Under the pieces are notes generated by a model. The model saw only the letters and a list, made by a program, of their open reading frames with translations. It had not been told where the DNA came from and did no database searches. Below, one piece after another: positions 8,271 to 17,480 of a DNA stretch of 20,932 nt. Position 1 is the stretch's first letter, and each line of letters opens with the position of its first letter. This stretch comes from Phytophthora quininea (Eukaryota > Oomycota > Peronosporomycetes > Peronosporales > Peronosporaceae). The stretch lies in the NCBI GenBank assembly GCA_011947345.1, contig JAAVTG010000713.1, positions 1 through 20,932 on the forward strand. Reading direction: 5' to 3'. Position numbers and translations under genes: made by a program.

Positions 8271-9521
8271 GGTGGAGCGATGCGGTGCAGAAGCAAATCC
8301 GAGCAGACAGACAGACAGACAAGCGATCACGTCGAGGCCGATCCAAAAGTGAAGACGGCGAGGAACAGCTTGGGGGACAGGTGAGGTGGACACGTACATG
8401 TAAATACGTCGAGCAAGCTTCGAGTCGTGGCCCGCTCTCCAGACGCATCCCACGGTGTGACTTCGCTACAGCTCGGAGAACCAGCGGGTTTAACCACCCG
8501 CCTGCCGTTGGCCCAGAGTCGGGCTCAAGTGGCTCGAGTGGCTCGAGTAGCTCCAGGTGTCGGTGCCAAGCGAGTGTATTCCGCTTGCAGCTGGTGACGA
8601 CTGCGATTGCAGAGATCGAATCGAAGGCAGCCGAGTCGGGGCTGGGCCCTGCCCTGCTCAAGTCGCGTCGAGCATCGACTTCGTGCACGGCCTGCCCTAT
8701 AGCCGCTTCAACGCGGTCTCCGCTTCTTCCAGTCTTCCAGCGGTATCCGGCGTCGGAGACACGAAGTCGGCGGCTGATCATGGCTTCCTGTGCTTGTCTG
8801 CACGGCAGCGGTCAGCCCTTTGGCGTCGACGCTCGACAGTCTTGCAGCCGATCTTGTCGGCGTTGAGGCGTCGGCGTCCGCGTCCGCGTCCGCGTCGGCG
8901 TCAGCGTCGTGGTGAAGGTGCCTGACCTCCCAGCCGGCCCCGGCGCAGCGTGAATCACCCCACCGAGGCGCAACGTGCGGCGTCTTGAGGTCGTCGCCGA
9001 GCAGATGATCGCCGCGACAACGGGCGTTAGCTGCCGCAACGCTCAGGTTTGACGCGAGTTACTCACGTGCAATGGAGACTGCGCTGCAGGCTGGTTTCAC
9101 CGAGACATGACGCCGCTCGGCAACATGAGTCAGCCTCTCTGGAGCCGAGTATGGAGGCCGACGGAGCGAGCAGGCGGGTCTGGTGAAGAGATATGCTGTC
9201 GAGGAAGCCGACACGAAGCTTCATCGCCTGCGAAGGAGGGCATTGCCTATGGTTTGCGTTGGCGCTTGGTCATTGCACTCGGCCTTCCGAGTCGGAGGGA
9301 ATTCAGCACGCGTTCGTCTCCATACGCGGCCGCCGCGGTCCCACCGTCGTCGACGACTTGAGTCACGCTTTCAGCGCATCGCCTTTGACTTACCGCGGTG
9401 ACGACGCGGCCTTGGAGAGGAGTGTCGACAGACATTCGGACTCGGAAGGTGTCCACGTTGCAACCAGCCGCGGGTGCACTGCTCCGAATATCGAGGTATT
9501 GGCATTGGGCTTTTCGAGTCG
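8271..9521. other. Upstream region of right duplicate, no supported gene
   Basis: Counterpart of 751-2007. It is probably the promoter and leader of the minus-strand gene. It contains a (GACA)n tract near 8305-8320, a GGCTCGAGT repeat near 8529-8551 and a GCGTCC/GGCGTC array near 8868-8908. Open frames here are not conserved in frame with the left copy, except the 84-codon + frame at 9107-9361. Confidence 0.6.
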
Positions 9522-9712
9522 ATCGCTAGAGCGCCGTGCAGATGCATTCTAATGTGCGTTGACCACTACTTTGACAGAACCCCCGCTTCGATGATCAGAC
9601 ACACAAACCGTGAGCGTGTGTTCTTTGGTAGAGCTCCCCTGCCAATGCGGATGAACAACAAAGTGACTTATTTGCCTAGTTAAACTACACGTTTGTACGG
9701 TAAGCTTGAAGG
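9522..9712. other. Short host segment before the retroelement, no gene recognised
   Basis: 191 bp of single-copy DNA between the end of the right duplicate and the 5' LTR. A + frame from the duplicate runs on to a stop at 9681-9683 but resembles nothing I know. Its last 16 bp form half of the palindromic target site described in the findings. Confidence 0.5.
9709..9712. repeat. Target site duplication AAGG, left
   Basis: AAGG directly before the 5' LTR is repeated directly after the 3' LTR (20837-20840). Four bases is a normal duplication length for some Ty3/gypsy integrases. Confidence 0.75.
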
Positions 9713-9918
9713 TATGGGCAAGGGGGCCTTGTCAGCGACAAGACCAAGGTTCAACACCTACCGGTAGTAGTGGATCTCACTAGCAGTGACGGCGAGGGGA
9801 CCGAGACGGAAGGCGAGGAGTAAGCACCCGGGTGGAGGACCCGCGACCCGTACGTCGCTGAGGACTAGTGTCAGCAGGAGTGACGGACTGATGACGGCCG
9901 AACGGAGTTGGTGAACGG

Positions 9919-9954
9919 GTAGCAGCAGGAGGTGACGGACTGGTAGCAGCAGGA
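9919..9954. repeat. 24-bp-period direct repeat in LTR
   Basis: GTAGCAGCAGGA occurs at 9919-9930 and 9943-9954, separated by ggtgacggactg, which itself resembles the preceding gtgacggactg near 9881-9892. The same arrangement is in the 3' LTR (19731-19766). Its position early in the LTR fits U3 enhancer-type repeats, but no factor is known to me. Confidence 0.6.
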
Positions 9955-10020
9955 CGGAGGGCTGCGGAAAAGGGGAATAGTTGAAGGAGGTGCGAGATTG
10001 AAGTGGGAGATGAAAAGGTT

Positions 10021-10067
10021 CCCGTATGTAACAGTGCACACATACGGGGTACCAACTGTCTGGTACC
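10021..10067. promoter_or_regulatory. Two back-to-back perfect hairpins in 5' LTR
   Basis: CCCGTATGT (10021-10029) pairs with ACATACGGG (10040-10048) around a 10-nt loop. GGTACCA (10048-10054) pairs with TGGTACC (10061-10067) around a 6-nt loop. The two stems share one base. Both are identical in the 3' LTR (19833-19879). Possible roles are RNA structure for polyadenylation or packaging, or a palindromic protein site. Confidence 0.65.
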
Positions 10068-10330
10068 ACCGGAACTGACTGCTGACCAAGTTGAAGTGGA
10101 GACCACGGAAGATCGCAAGGACAGGTGGCACGACGGACGAGCACGTGGAGACCAAGTCCAGCGGAGCGGGTGAGCGCTGGAAGGGCTTCATTCGACTGCG
10201 CTGAGTCGACAGGACAAAAGGTGGTGGGTGCAGGATACGAAGAGAGTCTGGAAAGTAGAAGGAAGTAGGAGTAGACTGCGGTAGCGGGCTAGGAGGGCTC
10301 CGCTGTGCGATCGCACGGCGTCCCTCAGTC

Positions 10331-10337
10331 TCAATTT
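10331..10337 (+). promoter_or_regulatory. Candidate LTR initiator TCAATTT
   Basis: TCAATTT fits the oomycete initiator core YCANTYY, with AATATA 29 bp downstream (10366-10371). If used, it would mark the U3/R border. Single weak match. Confidence 0.3.
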
Positions 10338-10839
10338 GGGCCGGTGGAGCTCAGGTAGAGGGACAATATACGCGTGGACTGGCAGACGCCGGTCTCACCC
10401 AAAGCATCTCGGTTGTTGCGCGGGAGGTCCAGGGACTGGGGAGATCCACCTCACCAGCGCCTGGAAGAGAAGAAGACAGTAGGCGGCGGAGTGCCGGCTG
10501 GCAGAACGCGGGGCGGTTCCACGAGTCATCGTCCCGGGCTCCGAGCTGCGAGACCGTCGGGGAGGACCGAGAAGGGCCCCTGGATTCGACGGGAAGACTG
10601 GAGATCAGGCGGCCGAGTAGTGCCGGCCCCCACTGAGGAGAGCAAGGAGGCCTCCGCGTCCGGACCAGTGAGGTGGTGCAGAGCGGCTCGGTTTAGACGC
10701 CCCTTCGGTCGCACGGACCCGGTATCAGGAGCTCTCGCGAGGAGAAAGCCGCGAAGTGTGCTCTGCCGGCGTTCAGGTGAAGGCGGGAGCGGGGTTGTAG
10801 CCCTCAACTCGTTGTTCAGCCGGTTGAAAAGGGCGGAGC

Positions 10840-10872
10840 GTCTCGGCCATCGGGTTGGGGCCCCGCCGAGAC
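10840..10872. promoter_or_regulatory. 8-bp inverted repeat in 5' LTR
   Basis: GTCTCGGC (10840-10847) and GCCGAGAC (10865-10872) are perfect reverse complements with a 17-nt GC-rich loop. They are repeated at 20651-20683 in the 3' LTR. The site is close to the LTR end and would be in the RNA leader, so an RNA stem is the likelier role. Confidence 0.5.
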
Positions 10873-11027
10873 CCGCTGTCGTGCAGTTGGGTCGGAGAGA
10901 GGACCTGCTGTAGAGAAGGATAAGAAGTGCAGGTGAGAGGACACTCGCGGGGAGGACGGCCGGCAAGAGGCCTGGCTCAGAAAAGTATGGGCGTGGAAAC
11001 GGAGTTACGGCCAAGGAGAAGCCGACA

Positions 11028-11045
11028 TGGTGGTCATACAGGGGC
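11028..11045 (+). promoter_or_regulatory. Candidate primer-binding site
   Basis: The internal region starts TGGTGGTCATACAG directly after the LTR's terminal CA. TGG complements the CCA end of a tRNA, as expected for minus-strand priming. I cannot match the remainder to a particular tRNA from memory. Confidence 0.5.
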
Positions 11046-11179
11046 CTTCTGTGCAGTGGTGCTTCCGAAAGGCGTGCGCTCTGCGAGACAGGTTCCCGTG
11101 GGCAAGATCCTTGGGCCGGGGTGTGATGAGATGGGAAGTTTGGGCACTGATGTACTAATGAAAACATACGTGTCTGCAG

Positions 11180-11196
11180 AAAAAAAAAAAAAAAAA
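11180..11196 (+). repeat. A17 homopolymer in the gag leader
   Basis: Seventeen consecutive A lie in the untranslated leader, 22 bp before the gag ATG at 11219. It could be a relic of an inserted poly(A), or a translation-enhancing A-rich leader. Confidence 0.9.
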
Positions 11197-11218
11197 GACG
11201 TAAGGACAGGAAGCGAGG

Positions 11219-13212
11219 ATGTCGACACCAACAGCTGAACGTGATGCCAGAGCGGTGAGACGCTCTGCCGCGGCAGCCGCGGTGGCGAGTTCGACAACAG
11301 CAGCGGATAAGAGGACGAGGACGACCGTCGATACGGGCCACGGTGTGACAATGGACGTCGAGATGGAAGAGATTCGACCTACCACCGGCGAGACGCCAAC
11401 GGCTATGTCGACCGATGTAGCTGGTCAGAACGCCGCGCTTCCAAACGCGCAGGCAACGATCGGGTTCGGACAGACGACGAGGACAGGAGCGCCGTACGCC
11501 TCCACAGTCACGTCCGCCGCAGCACCCACACAAGTTTCAGGGACTGGTGCGACAGGATTCACAACTAATTTCCCGTTCGCCTCACCACTGGGGTACGAAG
11601 CAGCCGTACCACCGGAAGTTCGAGCGGCAATGTACGCGGCGTACGCTCGCCAGACAGCAACGCCGTGGTTGACACCCACGGTTGCAGTTAGTACGTCAGG
11701 GAGACGACGACGACAACAGAAAGTAGTGCCGGCCGAGTGCTGGCGAGCACATCTGCGACTGCTGAGGGAGTGGCACCACCGCCACAAGGAGCGACGGTAG
11801 CGCCACCAGTTCCACCAGTGTCGGAGGCAGCAGAACGACCGGCGCCACAACAGCCACAAGGACCACCGGCGCCACCATCAGCACCTGGATATTGGCCGGG
11901 ATACCCGCCAGGTTATCCACCAGGATATCCGATGGGATACTACCCGCCATTCTATCCGGCACCACAAGCACAAGTGGCAAGTCGGCCGGCGCCCCGAAAG
12001 AAGTTACGAGTGGCGAAGTTCCTAGGTCGGGACGACACTGTAACAGTGACGGCGTGGTTGGACGCGGTCCGGAAGGAAGTTCGGAAGCAGACGCGGAATC
12101 AACACGTCACGTGGACCGACCGTGAGCTGTTCGACGAAGTAGTGACACTGCTGGGTGGAGAAGCTATGGAATGGTTCAGTACAGTGAACCATGAGTTGGC
12201 CCCAGAAGAGGAGACCATCGAGAGTCTCGCTGCCATGATGAAAGGCCAATACATGATCACAAGCACGGAGCCGGAGACAATCACGAGGCTGAACGCCCGG
12301 AAACAGGCTCGAGGCGAGAACTTGAGTGACTTTGCCCAGAACTTGAGGAAGATCGTGGCTGGCCGTAACATTGACGAAAAGTGGTTGATCAATGCCTTCC
12401 TTAACGGAATGAGTAACCAGACCAGCGCCACACACGTTCGCGTTGCACTTGGACGTGACCCGTCCTACTTACGTGATGCAGTACAAGAAGCTGTGAGCAA
12501 CACTGGCGAGTACGGTGAAGGGCATCTGGTAGGGTTGGAAATGGCTGAAAGGGCGTACGACATACGCCGAGGGCAAGCTCAACCGGGTGTAATGCCGGCA
12601 TCGGTAGTGCAGAACGATCAAGAACAGACAGCTTGGATGGGCAACGGAGGCCGTGTGGTGACTGGAGAGACCACGTTCGGAGCCACCAGCCACGCTGCGC
12701 CACGGTACGATGTGGACGGGCATCTTGTCCGGGTAAAAGGCTCGAAGGACCAGACAGAGTGGTGGTCACATATACCACCGGGATTCAAGATCGTCGCGGA
12801 AGACCCGGGTATACAGCCAAGGTCCAGTGGGCGTCAGCAAGACACCCGGCGGATGAAGAGGTCCGACAGTAGCGGTCAAGGTGGGAATCGACCGGGCAAG
12901 ACCATGAAAACGGAAGGCCGGTCATTTAACTCGACCGCCACTACCACAGGAGCTACGTCGCGGACGTACCCGAACAGAGAAGAGAGAATGCGCAACCATC
13001 GCCGCTTCCTGGCACGACAAGCGAGTCCCGGTAGACCCCGACCTCGAGAAGGCTCGGTGTGTTTCTACTGCCAACACGAAGGACACTTCGCCAGAGATTG
13101 CCCGACAAAACTCGAGGATGATGACTTCGCTCGAACCGAAGAGGGACGGTCAACCGAGGGGACCGGTCGAGGAGACGCTCAACAGTCCTCGGGAAACGAG
13201 CAGCAGGCGTGA
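11219..13212 (+). CDS. gag: Gag polyprotein of Ty3/gypsy element (one apparent frameshift)
   Basis: The ATG at 11219 follows the A17 leader. The first 160 codons are Thr/Ala-rich and disordered. The frame then changes at GGG 11699-11701 (one base missing in effect) and runs to the TGA at 13210-13212. After a Pro/Gly-rich part (GYWPGYPPGYPPGYPMGYYP) comes a capsid-type retrotransposon Gag domain (about 11990-12560; RVAKFLGRDD, AWLDAVRKEV, AMEWF, LNARKQARGENLSDFAQNLR). The CCHC zinc knuckle is C-x2-C-x4-H-x4-C at 13060-13101. Gag packages the RNA and forms the particle. If joined it is about 664 residues. The end at 13212 may be a natural gag stop or another break, since pol-frame sequence overlaps it. 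Confidence 0.88.
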
Positions 13213-14635
13213 GGGGCTCGGCCTCACAGTCTGCGAGAGGGGAACCGAGAACAGGAAGGGTAGGTCGGCCACGTGCGGAGCGAGCGTGGTCGGTAAGAAG
13301 GAGAGGACGTGGGTGGAAGTCATCAACATGTCGAACCCAGCAGACGGTAGCGCTGGATGGGGATAGCGTCACTGAGAGGCCCACTACGCGACACGGAAAG
13401 GAAAAGGAATGGATCCCACCGGTGTATCAGTACCGGAGGGCTGGGACAGAAGAGAATGAAGGTGGCCAGGCAGCTGGAGACGCGCCAACTCGTCGACGTG
13501 TGTACTTCGAGGAGCCGGTCAGTTTGGCGGGAACGGTAGAAGTAACAAAAGAAGAAGAAGCGGGTTCAGTATCGGGGTAAACACGGCGGCGGCGGCGGCG
13601 TGCTTGTTCTCGACAGTTGGGGTGTCCAAGGCAGGGGATGGCGTGGCAGTGTCGCTGGAAGACAGCCCGTCCACGGAACTCCTGGTGACAGACGCCGAGG
13701 TAGCAAGCACCACTGTAACAGGAAACAGCGAAGTCGATGCTGTAACAAGGAACAAGGGAGCCACCACTGGGGATGGCGAGACCGCAACTCAGGCGGAGTG
13801 CACAATGTCGTACGGGGCGGCAGAAACTTCATTCTGGGGAGGAGAGAACGAGAAATCGCAACAGATATCGGGATGTGATACCTCAGTGAACAATGCCGCC
13901 AGGGACTCGGCTTCGGTGAAAAGGTCGGTAAACGACACCAGTGAAGTGGCATCGACGGTGACGACCGCGGAAATGGAAGAAGGGGGCGTCTGCAGTGGAG
14001 GGCCCACGGCAAACACAGATTTCGTTGTACGGGTGCCAGCGGAGGCGACACGTACACCGAGGGCGAAACCAGGGCTGATAGCGTTGCCACAGAAGCGTAG
14101 TGACAACTACCTGAGACGCCCACCACCGGAAGTGTTGGCCAACGTGCACGCCGAAATGCGACTTGGGGACAAGTCTATTGGCAAGATCGCAATGGCTCGG
14201 GCCGTGAACCTGGAGACGGAAGGGGTCACCGCGCAAGAGAGTAAGCGACGAGAAAAGAAGGCGGCCAAGCGACGGGAGCGCGCAAAATTCCTCCGATTGC
14301 GTCGTGAAGTGCGATCGACACTCCAGAAAGCACTGGATCAGGTTGTGTCCGTGGAAGGTGTCACGTCGCAACGGAAACATGTCGACCACGGCGAAGAAAG
14401 AGGGCTGGCCCCAGGCATTACCGCCGAAGCCGAGGTGGTAATGCCGGAGCCAAGCGAGGAGTTCCGAAACGCACTGTCATGGAGTGAACAGGCGGCACGC
14501 GCACACCGAGAAGTCGAAGAGCGGGTTGACGCACTGAAAGACGGGTACGCCAAGCTAGCCAGTGCCGAGGCTGAACGTGGAGAACGGCTAGCGGCCGGTG
14601 AGGTCGTGGGGAGAACGACGTACGTGACGGTGTAG
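13213..14635 (+). CDS. Gag-protease linker region of pol, function unknown (two frames)
   Basis: Protein-coding stretch between the zinc knuckle and the protease, read in one frame to the TAA at 13578-13580 and in the next frame to the TAG at 14633-14635. The switch is at GGGG 13574-13577. The next switch, into the protease frame, is at GGGG 14608-14611. Contents: a basic Arg-rich part, WIPPVYQYRR and RRVYFEEPV segments, a long Ser/Thr-rich acidic region, then a helical, strongly charged segment (ESKRREKKAAKRRERAKFLR) likely to form a coiled coil. It contains no known catalytic motif. At roughly 475 codons it is long for the space before a retroviral-type protease. It could be a nucleocapsid extension or an RNA-binding spacer. 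Confidence 0.65.
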
Positions 14636-14646
14636 CCGCACAGCTT

Positions 14647-16116
14647 GTGACGGCGGCTGCAGGACTACACGCAATTGGAGAAGACGATTGGGTGCCGACG
14701 TCGGAGACGTCCGTGTCAGTAAATCGAGCACGGCGGCGATACGAGCACCGGGTGAGGAAGGCCCGCGCTCGGGAACAACGGAAGTGGTGGACCCAGTGGG
14801 TACAGCGCGGCGAAGCCGACGGTGCACTAGTGCAACACGGTGTCGGTGGATCCAGGGTGTTGACGCCGAAAGAAGCCGATGCAGTGAGCTTCGCCTTGCC
14901 CCACGCCGTCAATACCCTGCTGAAGAAAGCTGGCCACAAACATCCCCGCAAACACTACGAGTACCACAGTGGCGCAGTTTTCTCGCGACCGGTAACAGAA
15001 TGGAGCGAGAAGGACGGTTGCCAAGTACGGGTTGGCAAGTTGCGGCCAGTGCAAGCACCTGCAACAAACTCTTTACCTACAACAGTGGTAACAGTTCGAG
15101 GTGAGGAACAGCACATCAGACTAGATACCTGCGCCCAGTACAGTGTGGCGGGTGAAACTTGGAAGAAGTTCGGCGAACGCCTCGACAGAGTTGCGCCAGT
15201 CGACTACATGGAGGGGTTTACAGGTAACACGGTAAAGGTACTTGGAGTTTGGAGATTTCAGTTCCGGACGCCATACTTGCAAACAATGACTGTAGAGGCG
15301 TTAGTGACCGAAGGTCCCAACACCGACTTTTTGCTCGGGGAGGACTGGATGATTATGAAGGGAGTGAAGTTGGACTTCACGCACCGGGAAATGAAGTGGT
15401 ACGAAGACGGCACCAAGCGGATCGTGCCGTTTGGCTGCACCATTGCGGCAGGCGTGGACGAGTCTGTGGCCCAAGTCCGAGCAGTTCGTCCGGCTAAAGT
15501 TAAGTGTAACACGCTACACAATGTCGCTGTAGCAGTAGCCGCTCCAGAAGGCACAACGGGCCTCTTTCTACCAGCGTTGAGAACCGAACCGTACGTGCTT
15601 GTGGCTCCTACTGTAACAACTGTGAAAGACGGTCAAGTAGTGGTTCCTGTCATGAACGTCATAGGCAAGAAGGTGAAGTTACCGAGCCGGGAGATTCTCG
15701 GTACGTGGGCACCGACACAGAGTGACATGGAGATACTGCAGGTCGACGGTGAACTGCACCGTGACCGGGTGAACCAATGGTTGAACAAGAACTTCCGCGG
15801 TGAAGTCGACTCGCTGAGCAACGAAGAGGATTTAAACATCGGGGAGATGCACGATCACGACCGGAAAATGTTAATTCAGCTGCTGCGCAACTATCCGGAA
15901 CTCATAGAACCGAAGGACGGCTGCCCTCCTGCCACGAAGCTCGGCGTGGAACACACCATTAATACGGGCTCGGAGGCCCCAGTTAAGATTAGAGGTCGGC
16001 GGTACTCAAGGGTGGAACAGAAAGTCATCGACACCGAGGTCGCCAAAATGTTGGCCGACGGCGTCATCGAGAATGGAACAGGAGCATGGGGATTCCCCGT
16101 GGTGTTGGTGAAAAGA
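14647..16116 (+). CDS. pol: Pol segment: aspartic protease and start of reverse transcriptase
   Basis: After a charged stretch (REQRKWWTQWVQRGEADGAL), the protease lies at about 15090-15410. The catalytic motif is LDTCAQYSVAG (Asp at 15124-15126), followed by a flap-like GFTGNTVKVLG and the second hydrophobic motif DFLLGEDWM. The usual D-T/S-G is D-T-C here. Protease cuts Gag and Pol into mature proteins. The RT N-terminus starts near 15940: VEHTINTGSEAPVKIRGRRY, then VAKMLADGVIENGTGAWGFPVVLVK. The frame is lost at AAAA 16111-16114 (an unshifted stop is at 16141-16143). Confidence 0.9.
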
Positions 16117-16457
16117 AAGATGGAACCGTGCGATTTTGCATAGACTATCGTCTACTGAATGCAAAGACAGTGAAGGATGTCTACCCGTTGCCTAGGATAG
16201 ATGAGACTATTGAGATGATGTACGGAGCTCGGAGGTTCACAAGTCTCGACTTACACAGCGGGTACTGGCAGATTCCAGTGTCGCCGAAGGACAAGGAGAA
16301 GACGGGGTTCATCACGCATGAAGGTCTGTTCCAGTTTGTACGAATGCCGTTCGGACTTGCCAATGCGCCGGGAACATTTCAGAGAGTCATGGATGCAGTG
16401 TTACGAGGTCTTACCTGGCAGTGTTGCCTAGTCTATTTGGACGACATCATAATTTTT
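16115..16457 (+). CDS. pol: Pol segment: reverse transcriptase fingers/palm with YLDD
   Basis: Reverse transcriptase core, which copies the element RNA to DNA. It reads DGTVRFCIDYRLLN, YPLPRIDE, FTSLDLHSGYWQIPV (first catalytic Asp in SLDL), FVRMPFGLANAPGTFQ, and the active-site YLDD at 16434-16445. All catalytic aspartates are present. The frame changes at TTTTT 16453-16457, just after the YLDD strand, and this frame's own stop follows at 16482-16484. Confidence 0.92.
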
Positions 16458-17040
16458 CGCGCGGAGGTGTCCCCGAACACGTAGTGGAACTAGCTGCAGT
16501 ACTCGAACGATTGAGTGTAGCTGGATTGTCACTAAAAGCGAAAAAGTGCACCTTTGCTACGGAACGGTTGGAGTACTTGGGCCACGAGTTGGATCAAGAC
16601 GGAATTCGGCCGATGAGTAGTCTCGTCGAAAGTGTCCGGAAGTTCCCAACACCGGAGGATGAGAAGGCGGTAAAAAGTTTCGTGCATCTCGCAGGGTTTT
16701 ATCGGCGGTTCATCGCGAATTTCAGTACCAAAGCTGCGCCTCTAACGAAGTTATTACGGAAGACCGTGGAATGGTCATGGGGAAGGGAACATCAAGCTGC
16801 GTTTGAGCTATTGAAACAAGAGTTGACGGAGAGGCCAGTGTTGGCCTACCCAGACTTCCGGAAGTCGTTTAAGTTAGCGACTGACGCATCCACCGTCGGG
16901 TTAGGCGCAGTGTTAATGCAAGATCATGGGCACGGCGATCAGCCCATAGCATATGCATCGAAGGTGAATTCGCCCACGGTAGCAAAGTACTCGATCACCG
17001 ATTTAGAATGCGCCGCCGTCGTGTGGGCAATCAAACTTTT
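16454..17040 (+). CDS. pol: Pol segment: reverse transcriptase thumb and RNase H start
   Basis: Continues RT with KAKKCTFATERLEYLGHEL, the family's FVHLAGFYRRFIANFS and LTKLLRK. RNase H begins with FKLATDASTVGLGAVLMQ (catalytic Asp in TDAS) and has the Glu of TDLECAAVVW. RNase H degrades the RNA strand during DNA synthesis. The frame changes at TTTT 17037-17040. Left unshifted, this frame stops at 17072-17074. Confidence 0.92.
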
Positions 17041-17480
17041 AGGCCCTATCTTTATGGGCACAAATTTGAATTAGTTACCGATCACAGCGCACTCAGCTGG
17101 CTCATGAAGTCGAAGGACCTCACCGGGAGATTGCATCGATGGTCGCTGCAGCTCCAAGAATATGACTTCACGATCACGTACAGACCTGGCTCAACTAATG
17201 TCGTCGCAGACGCGCTGTCCAGGGCCCCAGTACAGCAAGTTTTGGCGATGCAAGAACCAAATGCAGCGACAGCAGAGGACGAGCGGAGTACTCGAGCGGT
17301 GGCACCCGCCGATAGCGGGCAGATCACCGACGAAGAGATCCGGCAGTGCCAGCGCGAGGATTGTGAAGTTCGACGGTGGAAGCGGTTGGGCAAGTACGGC
17401 GGCAACAAGATTGTAGAAGAAGACGGAATTGTGTACCTAGAAGTCGCAGCAGGGCAGAAGCGAGTGGTACTCCCTCTGCG
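17041..17480 (+). CDS. pol: Pol segment: RNase H end and connector
   Basis: Reads FELVTDHSALSWLM (RNase H catalytic Asp/His block), RLHRWSLQLQEYDFTITYRP and ADALSRAP, the standard end of gypsy RNase H. A polar connector and YLEVAAGQKRVVLP lead to the integrase zinc domain. Frame changes within about 17474-17483 (one base missing in effect). This frame's stop is at 17533-17535. Confidence 0.9.

Larger units (their letters stand above)
7553..9521. repeat. Segmental duplication, right copy
   Basis: Direct copy of 1-2007. Similarity ends after ttttcgagtcg at about 9521, where this copy continues atcgctagag while the left copy continues aaggcgacag. The left edge may be further upstream but cannot be compared, because the partner runs off the window. 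The spacer between copies (2008-7552) is single copy. The shortness of divergence suggests a recent event. Confidence 0.95.
9713..11027 (+). repeat. 5' LTR, 1315 bp
   Basis: Starts TATGGGCAAG and ends GCCGACA, set by the comparison with the 3' LTR and the AAGG flanks. It is 3 bp longer than the 3' LTR: GCGAGGAGA against GCGAGAGA near 10737-10745, and GCGGGGAGG against GCGGAGG near 10948-10956. I saw no substitutions where I compared the copies by eye. It contains two tandem hairpins, a third inverted repeat, a 24-bp direct repeat and an initiator-like site. The first 83 bp are also the end of pol when read in the 3' LTR. Confidence 0.95.

Noticed and set aside
8271..8453. N-terminal extension of the right-copy Cys/His protein with a hydrophobic, signal-like stretch
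   Set aside because: The left copy has one more GACA unit here, putting the extension out of frame. The shared ATG at 8270/750 is the better start.
7513..8781. 422-codon minus-strand frame over the right duplicate
   Set aside because: Overlaps the Cys/His gene in another frame and is not preserved in the left copy, which differs by 4-bp and 2-bp indels.
9713..9716. LTR starting at the TG of TATGGG (9715) in the usual TG...CA form
   Set aside because: With that edge no target duplication is found. Starting at 9713 gives AAGG on both sides and a palindromic empty site.
10374..10913. 179-codon plus-strand frame inside the LTR
   Set aside because: Its counterpart in the 3' LTR is shifted by the 1-bp indel and the sequence is arginine- and glycine-rich without a domain. 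Most likely chance opening in GC-rich DNA.
10526..11533. 335-codon minus-strand open frame across the 5' LTR and gag leader
   Set aside because: It is antisense to LTR and gag, low in complexity (Phe run from the A17 tract), and is broken in the 3' LTR. No domain.
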